This document shows positions 1 to 7,122 of a stretch of 17,734 nucleotides of DNA, piece by piece. The stretch spans positions 1-17,734 of the forward strand of contig CAJMEC010000038.1 in assembly GCA_905212345.1 (NCBI GenBank), read 5' to 3'. Numbering within the stretch: position 1 is the stretch's first letter; each line of letters starts with the position of its first letter. The stretch is from an uncultured Sutterella sp. GTDB taxonomy: Bacteria; Pseudomonadota; Gammaproteobacteria; Burkholderiales; Burkholderiaceae_F. Under the pieces are notes generated by a model. That model did not search any database, was not told the DNA's origin, and saw nothing but the letters and a program-made list of their open reading frames with translations. A program made the translations under genes and the position numbers.

Positions 1-158
1 CCCCCGCCGATCCCCACCGCCAGTTCCACGCCGGTGTGCTGGATGTCGATGAGCATGCGGGCAACCTGTTCAAACTTTTCATGACAGAACAGCTTGCCGT
101 CCAGCCCCAGAGCCTCGCCGCTGAGCTTTAAGATCACGCGCCTGTAGGGAGATGCCAT
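1..158 (-). CDS. pyrH: UMP kinase, N-terminal fragment (window edge)
   Basis: UMP kinase phosphorylates UMP to UDP with ATP in cytoplasmic pyrimidine synthesis. About 52 codons are visible before the window ends. The protein begins MASPYRRVILKLSGEALGLD, containing the family's N-terminal K-L-S-G-E-A nucleotide-binding motif, and the visible part ends at the start of the G-G-G loop. The ATG at 158-156 is preceded by AAAGGATGG, a good ribosome-binding site. Its place downstream of tsf is standard for many bacteria. The residues after GEALG (LDGKLFCHEKFEQVARM) do not look like the betaproteobacterial PyrH I remember and seem closer to Clostridia; that is recall, not a search. The gene lies wholly in the GC-richer left segment that appears foreign to the rest of the window. 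It is truncated by the window, with no sign of decay. Confidence 0.85.
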   Translation of the reverse strand, partial: MASPYRRVILKLSGEALGLDGKLFCHEKFEQVARMLIDIQHTGVELAVGIGG

Positions 159-175
159 GATACCATCCTTTCATC

Positions 176-206
176 AAAAAAGGCACGCAGGCAAAGCCCG
201 CGTGCC
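176..206 (-). terminator. Intrinsic terminator between tsf and pyrH
   Basis: Read on the minus strand, an 11-bp stem (206-196 paired with 192-182, one G-U pair) closes a 3-nt loop and is followed by six T (181-176). It lies 36 nt after the tsf stop and about 17 nt before the pyrH start, so pyrH would depend on read-through or on its own promoter. It sits in the compositionally different left segment. Confidence 0.8.
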
Positions 207-241
207 ACAAGGTCGATGCCTGTCCGTTCAGCGCGTACAGG

Positions 242-1144
242 TCACTTTTTGGCGGCCATTTGCGCGGCAATCTCCTCGGCAAAGTTGTCCTTGCGCTTTT
301 CGATACCCTCGCCGCGCTCGAAGCGCTCGAAGCTGACCACATTCAGCTCCGCGCCGATCTCCTTGGCGACCTCGCCCATCAGCTTGGCGATGGACTTGTC
401 CGGATCCTTGACGAAGGGCTGCTCCAGGAGGCAAACCTCCTTATAGTACTTCTCGATGCGGCCCTCGACCATCTTGTCGACGATCTTCTCGGGCTTGCCC
501 TCGTTCAGGGCCTGGGCGCGCAGGATCTCGCGCTCCTTGTCGAGGATCTCGGCGGGAACCTCCTCACGGTTGAGGTAGGTGGGATTGGCCGCCGCGATGT
601 GCATGGCGATGTCGTGGCCGACTTCGTCATTGCCACCGATCATATCAACGAGCACACCGATCTTGGAGCCGCCGTGCACGTATTGATGAAGCTTTCCTTG
701 AGCTTCGATACGCTTGAAGCGACGGAAAGTCATGTTTTCACCGATCTTACCGACCAAGCCCGTGCGGATGGCTTCCAACGTTTGACCGTTGACTTCCAAA
801 GCGCCCAAAGCGGCGATATCGGCCGGGTTCTTTTCAGCAACCAAGCGAGCGGCATCAGCAGCCATTTGTTGGAATTCAGGATTCTTAGCAACGAAGTCGG
901 TTTCGGAGTTCACTTCGAAAATGGAACCGAGTTTGCCGTCTTCAGCAATGTAGATGCTCACGACGCCTTCGGCAGCGATACGGGCGGCAGCCTTGCTAGC
1001 CTTGTTGCCAAGCTTAACGCGAAGAATTTCTTCAGCGCGAGCCATGTCACCATCGGCTTCGGTCAAGGCCTTCTTGCATTCCATCATCGGAGCGTCGGTC
1101 TTGACGCGCAATTCTTTAACCATAGCGGCAGTAATAACGGCCAT
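242..1144 (-). CDS. tsf: Elongation factor Ts (apparently chimeric)
   Basis: EF-Ts is the cytoplasmic guanine-nucleotide exchange factor that releases GDP from EF-Tu. The 300-residue protein has the N-terminal UBA-like domain (about 1-55, starting MAVITAAMVKELRVKTDAPM), the T-D-F-V motif at 82-85 that contacts EF-Tu, and the core and C-terminal dimerisation regions. The ATG at 1144 was chosen because it starts the conserved protein and has GGAG eight bases upstream; the reading frame extends 17 codons further without homology. The reading frame is intact but the gene is not homogeneous. Residues 1 to about 155 use GAA for all 15 Glu, CAA for all Gln and TTG/CTT/CTC for Leu. Residues from about 190 use GAG almost only and CTG/CTC only for Leu. 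The C-terminal half (for example YYKEVCLLEQPFVKDP and GEGIEKRKDNFAEE) looks like Bacillota EF-Ts, the N-terminal half like Burkholderiales. Identity as EF-Ts is certain; that one genome encodes this exact protein is doubtful. Confidence 0.93.
   Translation of the reverse strand: MAVITAAMVKELRVKTDAPMMECKKALTEADGDMARAEEILRVKLGNKASKAAARIAAEGVVSIYIAEDGKLGSIFEVNSETDFVAKNPEFQQMAADAARLVAEKNPADIAALGALEVNGQTLEAIRTGLVGKIGENMTFRRFKRIEAQGKLHQYVHGGSKIGVLVDMIGGNDEVGHDIAMHIAAANPTYLNREEVPAEILDKEREILRAQALNEGKPEKIVDKMVEGRIEKYYKEVCLLEQPFVKDPDKSIAKLMGEVAKEIGAELNVVSFERFERGEGIEKRKDNFAEEIAAQMAAKK
565..704. other. Composition and codon-usage breakpoint inside tsf
   Basis: The last clearly native-style Glu codon (GAA, residue 147) ends at 704 and the first of the uninterrupted GAG series (residue 194) is at 565. 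Between them lie two strongly conserved stretches where sequences of different phyla could be joined: HGGSKIGVLV (676-647) and IAMHIAA (610-590). Hand counts give 76 G+C in 301-420 (63%) and 30 of 60 in 1501-1560 (50%). The exact join cannot be fixed by eye. Confidence 0.8.
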
Positions 1145-1178
1145 GTATTTCTCCAGTAGAGTTTGGTTTGTGAATTTC

Positions 1179-1214
1179 AAAAAGGGGCGAGGCATTTACT
1201 CAACTCCTCGCCCC
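1179..1214 (-). terminator. Hairpin with T-tract between rpsB and tsf
   Basis: In the 96-nt gap between rpsB and tsf, the minus strand has a perfect 9-bp stem (1214-1206 CGGGGCGAGG-type arm with 1192-1184), a 13-nt loop and five T (1183-1179). It looks like an intrinsic terminator or partial attenuator that would lower tsf relative to rpsB transcripts. The tsf ribosome-binding site lies about 30 nt further on. Confidence 0.65.
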
Positions 1215-1240
1215 GAAAAAGAAAACGCTATTGAAGTTTA

Positions 1241-1981
1241 TTAGGCTTCTTCAGCAACTTCAACGAATTCTTCTTCACCGGCGACTTCCTTCAAGCCTTC
1301 TTCGCTATCTTGACGGCCGGACAAAATGGCGTCAGCCATTCCGGAGGCGTAGATGGAAACGGCCTTGGCCGAGTCATCGTTGCCAGGAATAACATAGTCG
1401 ATGCCGAGCGGGCTGCAGTTCGTATCCACAACACCGATCACGGGGATGCCCAACTTGTTGGCTTCTTGAACGGCGATCTTGTGATAGCCGACGTCAACGA
1501 TGAACAAAGCATCGGGCAAGCTCGTCATATCCTTGATACCACCGATGGAGCGGTTCAACTTTTCAACTTCACGGGTGAAGTCGAGAGCTTCCTTCTTGGT
1601 CATCTTTTCCAAGCCACCGTTGGCGATGGTTTCTTCCATGTCCTTCAAACGCTTGATCGTGAGCTTCACGGTCTTGAAGTTGGTGAGCGTGCCGCCCAGC
1701 CAGCGTTGATCAACATAGCAGCAACCGGCGCGTTGAGCTTCGGCAACGATCGTGTCACGACCGCCGCGCTTGGTGTCAACGAACAAGACCTTACCGCCCT
1801 TGGCAGAGAGTTCGCGAGCGAACTTAAGGGCCTCTTCAAACTTCACAACCGTCTTTTCGAGGTTGATGATGTGAATCTTGTTGCGGGCGCCGAAAATGTA
1901 TTGACCCATCTTCGGATTCCAGAAGCGAGTTTGGTGACCGAAGTGGCAACCGGCTTCGAGCATTTCGCGCATGCTAACCAT
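1241..1981 (-). CDS. rpsB: 30S ribosomal protein S2
   Basis: S2 is a late-assembling protein at the head-body junction of the 30S subunit and interacts with S1. The 246-residue protein begins MVSMREMLEAGCHFGHQTRF and contains the family signatures W-N-P-K-M, I-F-G-x-R-N-K-I-H-I-I-N-L-E-K-T, V-D-Q-R-W-L-G-G-x-L-T-N-F-K-T and G-I-P-V-I-G-V-V-D-T-N. Length is normal for Proteobacteria; the tail is acidic (EEEFVEVAEEA). The ATG at 1981 has AGAAGGA about ten bases upstream. It leads the rpsB-tsf unit and is divergent from map, an arrangement also seen in Escherichia coli. A strong promoter-like sequence lies at 2200-2205 and a ~210-nt leader precedes the gene, so S2 autoregulation through the leader is plausible but unproven here. 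Confidence 0.98.
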   Translation of the reverse strand: MVSMREMLEAGCHFGHQTRFWNPKMGQYIFGARNKIHIINLEKTVVKFEEALKFARELSAKGGKVLFVDTKRGGRDTIVAEAQRAGCCYVDQRWLGGTLTNFKTVKLTIKRLKDMEETIANGGLEKMTKKEALDFTREVEKLNRSIGGIKDMTSLPDALFIVDVGYHKIAVQEANKLGIPVIGVVDTNCSPLGIDYVIPGNDDSAKAVSIYASGMADAILSGRQDSEEGLKEVAGEEEFVEVAEEA

Positions 1982-2193
1982 GATAATTTTTTCCTTCTAA
2001 GGTTTCATTCTGACAACGCGCCGCTATTTTGCGGGCCGATCACCTGTTCAGACAATTGCGGCCAAATGGCAAAACAACCGTTAGATGACGCGTTGCGCTA
2101 TTAGAGCTTCCCGAAAATAAAAAAGCCGAGCAAGCGGACGGAAAGCCAAAAAACCGCTTCTCGACACGAAAAAAATTAGCTTTTTTCGCACAG
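1982..2193 (-). ncRNA. Long structured 5' leader of rpsB
   Basis: Between the inferred transcription start (about 2193) and the rpsB ATG there are about 210 nt. The first part contains a terminator-like hairpin (entered separately). The second part contains a 7-bp long-range pairing CGCGTTG/CAACGCG (2089-2095 with 2014-2020), and two near copies of GGCCGCAA / GGCCCGCAA inside it. A long folded leader fits translational autoregulation by S2, known in enterobacteria. I cannot match it to a named RNA family by eye. Confidence 0.4.
2113..2162 (-). terminator. Terminator-like hairpin inside the rpsB leader
   Basis: On the minus strand, a stem of nine base pairs (2162-2154 with 2137-2132 and 2130-2128, one bulged G) encloses a 16-nt loop. 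It is followed within three bases by a T-rich tract (2124-2113, TTTTTTATTTTC). No minus-strand gene lies upstream, so it would act on rpsB transcription itself as an attenuator, unless the real promoter is further downstream. Confidence 0.5.
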
Positions 2194-2199
2194 CTCGCT

Positions 2200-2222
2200 A
2201 TTATATGCGAAATCGGCTTGAA
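2200..2222 (-). promoter_or_regulatory. Predicted rpsB promoter
   Basis: The minus strand has a perfect TATAAT at 2205-2200 with a T-rich, non-consensus -35 region about 17 bases upstream and A/T-rich sequence (2223-2270) that could act as an UP element. Its position before the rpsB leader supports it; the weak -35 is a caution. Confidence 0.55.
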
Positions 2223-2247
2223 AAAAGCAAAAAATTCTCAATATTTT
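2218..2247 (+). promoter_or_regulatory. Possible map promoter
   Basis: TTGAAA (2218-2223) and TATTTT (2242-2247) are separated by 18 bases and would give a short leader of about 17 nt before the map ATG. It overlaps the opposing rpsB promoter region. The surrounding sequence is A/T-rich, so a chance match is possible. Confidence 0.35.
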
Positions 2248-2270
2248 TAATAAGTAAGAAAAGATTCATC

Positions 2271-3074
2271 ATGGCTATTGTCATTAAAACCGCTGAGGAA
2301 ATCGAAGGCATGCGCAAGGCCTGCCGATTAGCCAGCGAAGTTCTTGATTTTATTGAACCATTTGTCGTACCCGGGGCAAAAACAATTGAACTTGACCAAC
2401 GTATGAACGACTTCATGCTCGCTCACGGCGCAAAGTCGGCCTGCCTGGGCTACGCTCCCAAAGGCTTTACCCCCTACCCGGGCTCAACCTGCATTTCCGT
2501 CAACCACGTTGTCTGTCACGGTATCCCTTCAGAAAAAACGCTCAAAAAGGGCGATATCGTCAATATTGATGTGACAGTGATTCTGGACGGTTTTTACGGT
2601 GACACGAGCCGTATGTTTATGGTGGGCAATAAAATTTCCGTCTCTGCGCGCCATCTGGTCGAAGCCACTTATGAGTGTATGTGGCGAGGCATCGCCGCGA
2701 TTGCTCCGGGGCGCCCTTTAAACGATGTCGGCATTGCTTGTGAAAAAGTGGCTCGAGACGAAGGTTTATCTGTTGTTCACGAATACGGCGGTCATGGCGT
2801 GGGACGCAACTTCCACGAAGACCCGTTTGTTTGCCACTACAACACTCATGACAACCGCATCATTATGAAGCCGGGCATGATTTTCACGGTCGAACCAATG
2901 CTCAACGCCGGTCGCCGCCAAATCTCCGAACTCAATGACGGTTGGACGGTGGTGACGGCTGACCGCAGTCTTTCTGCACAGTGGGAACACACGGTGTTAG
3001 TCACGGAAACAGGGTACGAAGTGCTCACCCTTTCCGATGGATATCCACCAATCCCCGATTACATTAAGCGCTAA
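2271..3074 (+). CDS. map: Type I methionine aminopeptidase
   Basis: This cytoplasmic dinuclear metalloprotease removes the initiator methionine from nascent proteins with small second residues. The 267-residue protein covers the full pita-bread fold. All five metal ligands are visible: D100 (N-I-D-V-T), D111 (G-D-T-S-R), H175 (G-G-H-G-V-G), E208 (T-V-E-P) and E239 (W-E-H-T), plus the substrate-pocket histidine H83 (V-C-H-G). The ATG at 2271 starts the conserved MAIVIKTAEEIEGMR; the frame runs 22 codons upstream into A/T-rich sequence with no homology. The Shine-Dalgarno is weak (TAAGAAAAG). It is divergent from rpsB and followed by a strong terminator, so it is probably monocistronic. Confidence 0.97.
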   Translation: MAIVIKTAEEIEGMRKACRLASEVLDFIEPFVVPGAKTIELDQRMNDFMLAHGAKSACLGYAPKGFTPYPGSTCISVNHVVCHGIPSEKTLKKGDIVNIDVTVILDGFYGDTSRMFMVGNKISVSARHLVEATYECMWRGIAAIAPGRPLNDVGIACEKVARDEGLSVVHEYGGHGVGRNFHEDPFVCHYNTHDNRIIMKPGMIFTVEPMLNAGRRQISELNDGWTVVTADRSLSAQWEHTVLVTETGYEVLTLSDGYPPIPDYIKR

Positions 3075-3087
3075 ATTTCAACAAATC

Positions 3088-3121
3088 GGCCGCTCGGATT
3101 ATTCCGGGCGGCCATTTTTTT
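3088..3121 (+). terminator. Intrinsic terminator of map
   Basis: An 11-bp stem (3088-3098 with 3103-3113, one G-U pair) with a 4-nt loop TTAT is followed by ATTTTTTT. It lies 13 nt after the map stop. The convergent fabF gene ends at 3144; on its strand no strong T-tract follows the hairpin, so it may end fabF transcripts only partly. Confidence 0.85.
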
Positions 3122-3143
3122 AAGAGGAGGATCCTTTTTTTGA

Positions 3144-4373
3144 CTAATCCAATTTCTTAAAAATGAGACTTCCGTTTGTACCGCCAAAGCCGAATGAATT
3201 TTTCATGGCATAACGGATTGTCTTTTCTCGCGCCACATTGGCACAGTAATCCAAGTCACATTCCGGATCCGGATTTTCAAGATTGATGGTTGGAGGAATA
3301 ACTTGATTGTGCAGTGCCAAGACGGTTAAAACCGATTCCATACCACCGGCTCCGCCAAAAAGGTGGCCGATCATTGATTTCGAAGAGCTAATCACCAGCT
3401 CTTTGGCATGCCCACCAAAGACTTCTTTAACAGCCTTCGTTTCGTTAGCATCGCCCAAAACAGTTGAAGTACCATGGGCATTCAAATAATCGATATCCTC
3501 GGGACGGATACCGGCCTGTTCAATCGCCATTTGCATGCAATAGGACGGACCCTCGGTATTGGGCGTGGTGATGTGATGAGCGTCAGCTGTCAAACCATAG
3601 CCCACCAATTCAGCATAAATCTTCGCTCCGCGGGCCACGGCATGGTCATAGTCTTCTAGCACCAGGACGCCGGCCCCTTCACCGAAAACAAAACCATCAC
3701 GGTCTTTATCAAAAGGACGGGAAGCGTGAGCGGGATCATCATTGCGGCGGGACATGGCATGCATGCTGTCAAAACCAGCCATCGATAAGGCGCAAATCGG
3801 AGCATCCGTGCCGCCGGCAATCATCACGTCAGCATCGCCGCGTTTAATCATCCAAGCCGCCTCTCCGATGCTGTGTAAGCCCGTTGAACAAGCGCTCACA
3901 TGCGCCATATTCGGCCCTTTAAAGCCGGTCATGATGGCAAGCTGTCCAGACACCATGTTGATGATGCAACCGGGAATCAAGAAGGGAGACACACGGCGAG
4001 GACCGCGATCCAAAAGCGTTTTGTGATTGTCGGTAATCATCGGAATGCCACCGATGCCGGATCCGACCGCGCAGCCGATACGGCGTAAATTTTCATGCTC
4101 ACAATCTAAACCGCTGTCACGAATCGCCTGAAAAGCCGCCGCAATCCCGAAATGAATGAAACGGTCAAAACGCCTGGCTTCCTTAATTGGCATATAGGGA
4201 GAGACATCAAAATCTTTTACTTCTGCGGCAATTTGGCAGCCAAACTGAGAGGCATCGAAACGAGTTACCGGTCCTACGCCGCTCGTCCCCTTAAGAGCGT
4301 TTTCCCAAATTGTTTGGACATCATTGCCGATTGGGCAAACCGCACCCAAGCCTGTTACAACAACCCGACGCAT
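3144..4373 (-). CDS. fabF: Beta-ketoacyl-ACP synthase II
   Basis: FabF condenses malonyl-ACP with acyl-ACP in type II fatty acid elongation in the cytoplasm. The 409-residue protein has the thiolase-like double fold and the whole active site: nucleophile C162 in V-S-A-C-S-T-G, H300 (N-A-H-G-T-S-T), K332 and H337 (S-S-K-S-M-I-G-H), and the C-terminal F-G-F-G-G-T-N loop. The ATG at 4373 starts the conserved MRRVVVTGLGAVCPIG and has GGGAAG upstream; an in-frame upstream extension of 38 codons has no homology. It is convergent with map and divergent from glnD, away from any acpP or fab cluster, which is its more usual setting. KAS I (FabB) is less likely given the length and the N-terminal RRVVVTGLG style. 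An 8-bp inverted repeat lies 47 bases upstream of the start. Confidence 0.93.
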   Translation of the reverse strand: MRRVVVTGLGAVCPIGNDVQTIWENALKGTSGVGPVTRFDASQFGCQIAAEVKDFDVSPYMPIKEARRFDRFIHFGIAAAFQAIRDSGLDCEHENLRRIGCAVGSGIGGIPMITDNHKTLLDRGPRRVSPFLIPGCIINMVSGQLAIMTGFKGPNMAHVSACSTGLHSIGEAAWMIKRGDADVMIAGGTDAPICALSMAGFDSMHAMSRRNDDPAHASRPFDKDRDGFVFGEGAGVLVLEDYDHAVARGAKIYAELVGYGLTADAHHITTPNTEGPSYCMQMAIEQAGIRPEDIDYLNAHGTSTVLGDANETKAVKEVFGGHAKELVISSSKSMIGHLFGGAGGMESVLTVLALHNQVIPPTINLENPDPECDLDYCANVAREKTIRYAMKNSFGFGGTNGSLIFKKLD

Positions 4374-4419
4374 AAAATACTTCCCATCATTAAAAATTAG
4401 ACACGCAAGAGCTCGTCGG

Positions 4420-4458
4420 CCATCAATACAGCCAACGAACCATAAATCGCATTGATGG
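4420..4458. repeat. 8-bp inverted repeat in the fabF-glnD intergenic region
   Basis: CCATCAAT (4420-4427) and ATTGATGG (4451-4458) are perfect inverted copies, centre to centre 31 bp, close to three helical turns. It sits in the 160-bp divergent region between fabF and glnD. It could be an operator or a leader hairpin of the fabF transcript; I do not recognise it. Confidence 0.45.
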
Positions 4459-4533
4459 TAACAAAACAAAAGTATGTTGGGGATCACCTATTTTGGCTAA
4501 ACTTCTGGGATAAAGACTATTGCGGGAAGGCCG

Positions 4534-7083
4534 ATGACAAATTGCATTGAAAACTTCAAAAATCTCTCAGCTCAATTAGGTCAACGTTTTTTGCAAGACG
4601 GCCGGGTCAGCACTTACCTTAGAGGGCATACGGCTGCGGCCGACGAGTGCATCAGAGAGCTTGCGCAATCAGAAGGTATTTTTGGCCAGGTTGCCCTGGT
4701 TGCTTTAGGCGGCTACGGTCGGCGTGAGCTCTTTCCCTATTCCGATCTGGATGTCATGGTTTTGCTAGAAGACAATCCCGATCAGGAAACTGCTGAGAAA
4801 ATTGAACGTTTTCTGATGAAGCTCTGGGATATGGGGCTTACGGTCGGCAGCAGTGTCAGAACCATCCAAAGCGCGCTTGAGGAAAGCGCCAAAGACATTA
4901 CCGTGCAAACCGCTCTTTTGGAAGCCCGACTGATCGATGGCGATATTCTTTTGTTTGCACGGTTACAAAAAGAATTTTTCAGTCAAATGGATGTCGCGGG
5001 CTTTTTCAGAGCTAAAGCGCTTGAATTGCGTCAACGCCATCAAAAGCATGAAGACACCCCCTACTCGCTTGAACCCAACGTCAAGGAAAGTCCGGGCGGA
5101 TTGCGTGACCTGCATATGCTCTTTTGGTGTTCTCACGCCGCCGGTATGGGCGCAACGCCGGAGGAAATGCTTGCCGCGGGCACGATCTCAAATCTCGAAG
5201 CCGACAAATTAAAAGAGGTCCATCACGCGCTCAAATCTTTCCGAATTTATCTTCATTTAATTGCCGGCCGCCATGAAGACAGGTTGATTTTCGATTTGCA
5301 AACGGCCCTTGCTCAAGCGGCGGGCTATAAAGATACCAAACATCAGCTCGCAAGCGAAGCGTTGATGAAACGCTACTATTTGACCGCCAAATCGGTTCGT
5401 CAATTAACCGACATCTTTATGCAGATGTTTGAGGACAAGTTCTATGACGAAGGTTACGTTCAAGAAACGGTCATTGACAGAACCTTTATCGCACGTGGCT
5501 ACACCCTGGACATCACTCACGAGGGCGCTTTCCGGGACGATCCCAATGCCATTCTCAGAGCGTTTTATCTATTGGAAAGTTCCTCGCCGCTCAAACGCTT
5601 GAGCGTTTCACTTTTACGAGAATTAATGAGCGCGAGAGAATTAATTGACGAGCGATTCCGGGATGATCCCGCCAATAAGGCCATGTTTATGCAGATTCTC
5701 AAAATGCCCCATGGCGTCAGTCACGCTCTGCAGGATCTCAATCAATGGGGCATATTGGGATTATTTTTGCCGGAATTTCAACACATCGTCGGTCAAATGC
5801 AGCATGACCTCTTTCATACCTACACGGTTGATCAACACACCATGCGTGTCGTGCGAAATATCCGCTACTTTACCCGAAGCGAATACGCTCACGAGTACCC
5901 CATTTGCACGCGTTTAATGCAAGGCATGAAAGACAATTGGCGTTTGGTTTTGGCCGCTCTTTTCCACGATATCGGTAAAGGGTTGGGAGGACATCACGAA
6001 AAGGCCGGAGCGAAAATTCTTCAAAGCTTTTGCGAGCGTTTCAGTATTGACCAAGAAACCACTGACTATTTGGTTTTTCTTGTTCGAGAACACTTAACAA
6101 TGAGCCTTGTTGCTCAAAAGCAAGATCTCTCTGATCCGGATGTTATTAAGCGCTTTGCGCAAACTGTCCAAACTGAAGACCGTTTAAACGGACTTTTTCT
6201 GCTCACAGTCTGCGATATTCGAGCCACCGGTCCTAAAGTTTGGACACAATGGAAGAGCCAATTGCTTCAAGACCTTTATTGGCAAACCTTGCCGCTTGTC
6301 CGCCAAGGCGGAGCCCCGGACAGAGAATCGCTTTTGCTTCAAAGACAAAAAGAAGCCGGCGAAATGATCGTTAAGGCCGGCGTGACACCAAAGAAAATCG
6401 AAGCCATCTGGAAAACGCTCACACTCCAGTACTACCTCAGACATACTGCTGAAAGTATTGCTTGGCAAACCATTTCTTTGGCTAAAGTGTTTCCTACTGA
6501 GGAACCTTTTGTGGCCACACGCATATTGCCTCAAAACGCCGGTATCGAAATCCTTGTCTACACTCCTGACCGAACCGGCCTTTTTGCCAGTATCCTGGGC
6601 TTTTTGCAGAAAAAACGTTTCTCGGTTTTGGACGCAAGAATTTACACAACACTCGATCATAAAGCTTTCAATACATTTGTTGTCAGTGATAATGGCGCCA
6701 GGGACATCGGAGAACTCAATGAAAAATTAGCCGACGAACTCACCGAATGGTTGTCAAATCCTCGCGAGCTGCCTAAAACAAAACCCGGGAAACTTTCCCG
6801 CCGCTCGCGCCACTTTCCGCTTCAGCCGCTCGTTAATATTGAGGCTGATGAATCGGGTAAAAACTACCTGCTCTCAATCACTTGCATGGACCGAATTGGA
6901 TTGTTATTTGATATTGCTACAATATTAAATAAATATCATGTTAATCTTCAAACAGCAAAAATTATGACGATGGGTGAACGGGTGGAAGATGTCTTTTTGA
7001 TTGATGGCGAAGCGCTCAAAGACATCCCTACCACGGTTGCCATTGAAAAGGATTTATTGGAAGTATTAACGCCCGAGCTATGA
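4534..7083 (+). CDS. glnD: Bifunctional uridylyltransferase/uridylyl-removing enzyme (PII)
   Basis: GlnD senses glutamine and adds or removes UMP on PII proteins (GlnB/GlnK), thereby controlling glutamine synthetase adenylylation and nitrogen-regulated transcription. The 849-residue protein has the family order. The nucleotidyltransferase domain carries G59-G-Y-G-R and the metal-binding D71-L-D73. A GlnD/GlnE helical linker follows, then an HD phosphohydrolase domain with H478-D479 followed by I-G-K-G and H-H-E. Two C-terminal ACT domains begin near residues 673 (VYTPDRTGLFASILG) and 779 (ITCMDRIGLLFDIATILN) and bind glutamine. Length is close to the usual 850-890. The ATG at 4534 has GGGAAGG just upstream. 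In E. coli glnD follows map directly; here fabF lies between them on the other strand, so glnD has to use its own promoter. Confidence 0.97.
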   Translation: MTNCIENFKNLSAQLGQRFLQDGRVSTYLRGHTAAADECIRELAQSEGIFGQVALVALGGYGRRELFPYSDLDVMVLLEDNPDQETAEKIERFLMKLWDMGLTVGSSVRTIQSALEESAKDITVQTALLEARLIDGDILLFARLQKEFFSQMDVAGFFRAKALELRQRHQKHEDTPYSLEPNVKESPGGLRDLHMLFWCSHAAGMGATPEEMLAAGTISNLEADKLKEVHHALKSFRIYLHLIAGRHEDRLIFDLQTALAQAAGYKDTKHQLASEALMKRYYLTAKSVRQLTDIFMQMFEDKFYDEGYVQETVIDRTFIARGYTLDITHEGAFRDDPNAILRAFYLLESSSPLKRLSVSLLRELMSARELIDERFRDDPANKAMFMQILKMPHGVSHALQDLNQWGILGLFLPEFQHIVGQMQHDLFHTYTVDQHTMRVVRNIRYFTRSEYAHEYPICTRLMQGMKDNWRLVLAALFHDIGKGLGGHHEKAGAKILQSFCERFSIDQETTDYLVFLVREHLTMSLVAQKQDLSDPDVIKRFAQTVQTEDRLNGLFLLTVCDIRATGPKVWTQWKSQLLQDLYWQTLPLVRQGGAPDRESLLLQRQKEAGEMIVKAGVTPKKIEAIWKTLTLQYYLRHTAESIAWQTISLAKVFPTEEPFVATRILPQNAGIEILVYTPDRTGLFASILGFLQKKRFSVLDARIYTTLDHKAFNTFVVSDNGARDIGELNEKLADELTEWLSNPRELPKTKPGKLSRRSRHFPLQPLVNIEADESGKNYLLSITCMDRIGLLFDIATILNKYHVNLQTAKIMTMGERVEDVFLIDGEALKDIPTTVAIEKDLLEVLTPEL

Positions 7084-7088
7084 TCAAA

Positions 7089-7113
7089 GAGGCTGGAGAA
7101 AACGTCCAGCCTC
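7089..7113. terminator. Bidirectional hairpin between glnD and the PepSY-like gene
   Basis: A perfect 9-bp stem (7089-7097 with 7105-7113) with a 7-nt loop lies between two convergent stops, 5 nt after glnD and 9 nt after the PepSY-like gene. T-tracts are poor on both sides (only TTTGATC on the minus side), so termination may be moderate or factor-assisted. Confidence 0.6.
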
Positions 7114-7122
7114 AGCTCAAAT

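Noticed and set aside
1..158. pyrH as a truncated pseudogene
   Set aside because: It is simply cut by the window edge; the visible part has an intact frame and motif.
260..1159. Long plus-strand open frame (299 codons) opposite tsf
   Set aside because: It is the antisense shadow of tsf, has no ribosome-binding site or homology, and crosses the composition break.
1310..2104. Plus-strand open frame of 264 codons opposite rpsB
   Set aside because: Antisense shadow of a ribosomal protein gene with biased codons; no family resemblance.
2205..2270. N-terminal extension of map
   Set aside because: Low-complexity A/T-rich codons overlapping promoter sequences; conserved protein starts at 2271.
4374..4487. 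38-codon N-terminal extension of fabF
   Set aside because: No homology, overlaps the intergenic inverted repeat, and the ATG at 4373 has its own ribosome-binding site.
6184..6660. Minus-strand open frame opposite glnD
   Set aside because: Shadow of glnD; composition and sequence show no independent gene.
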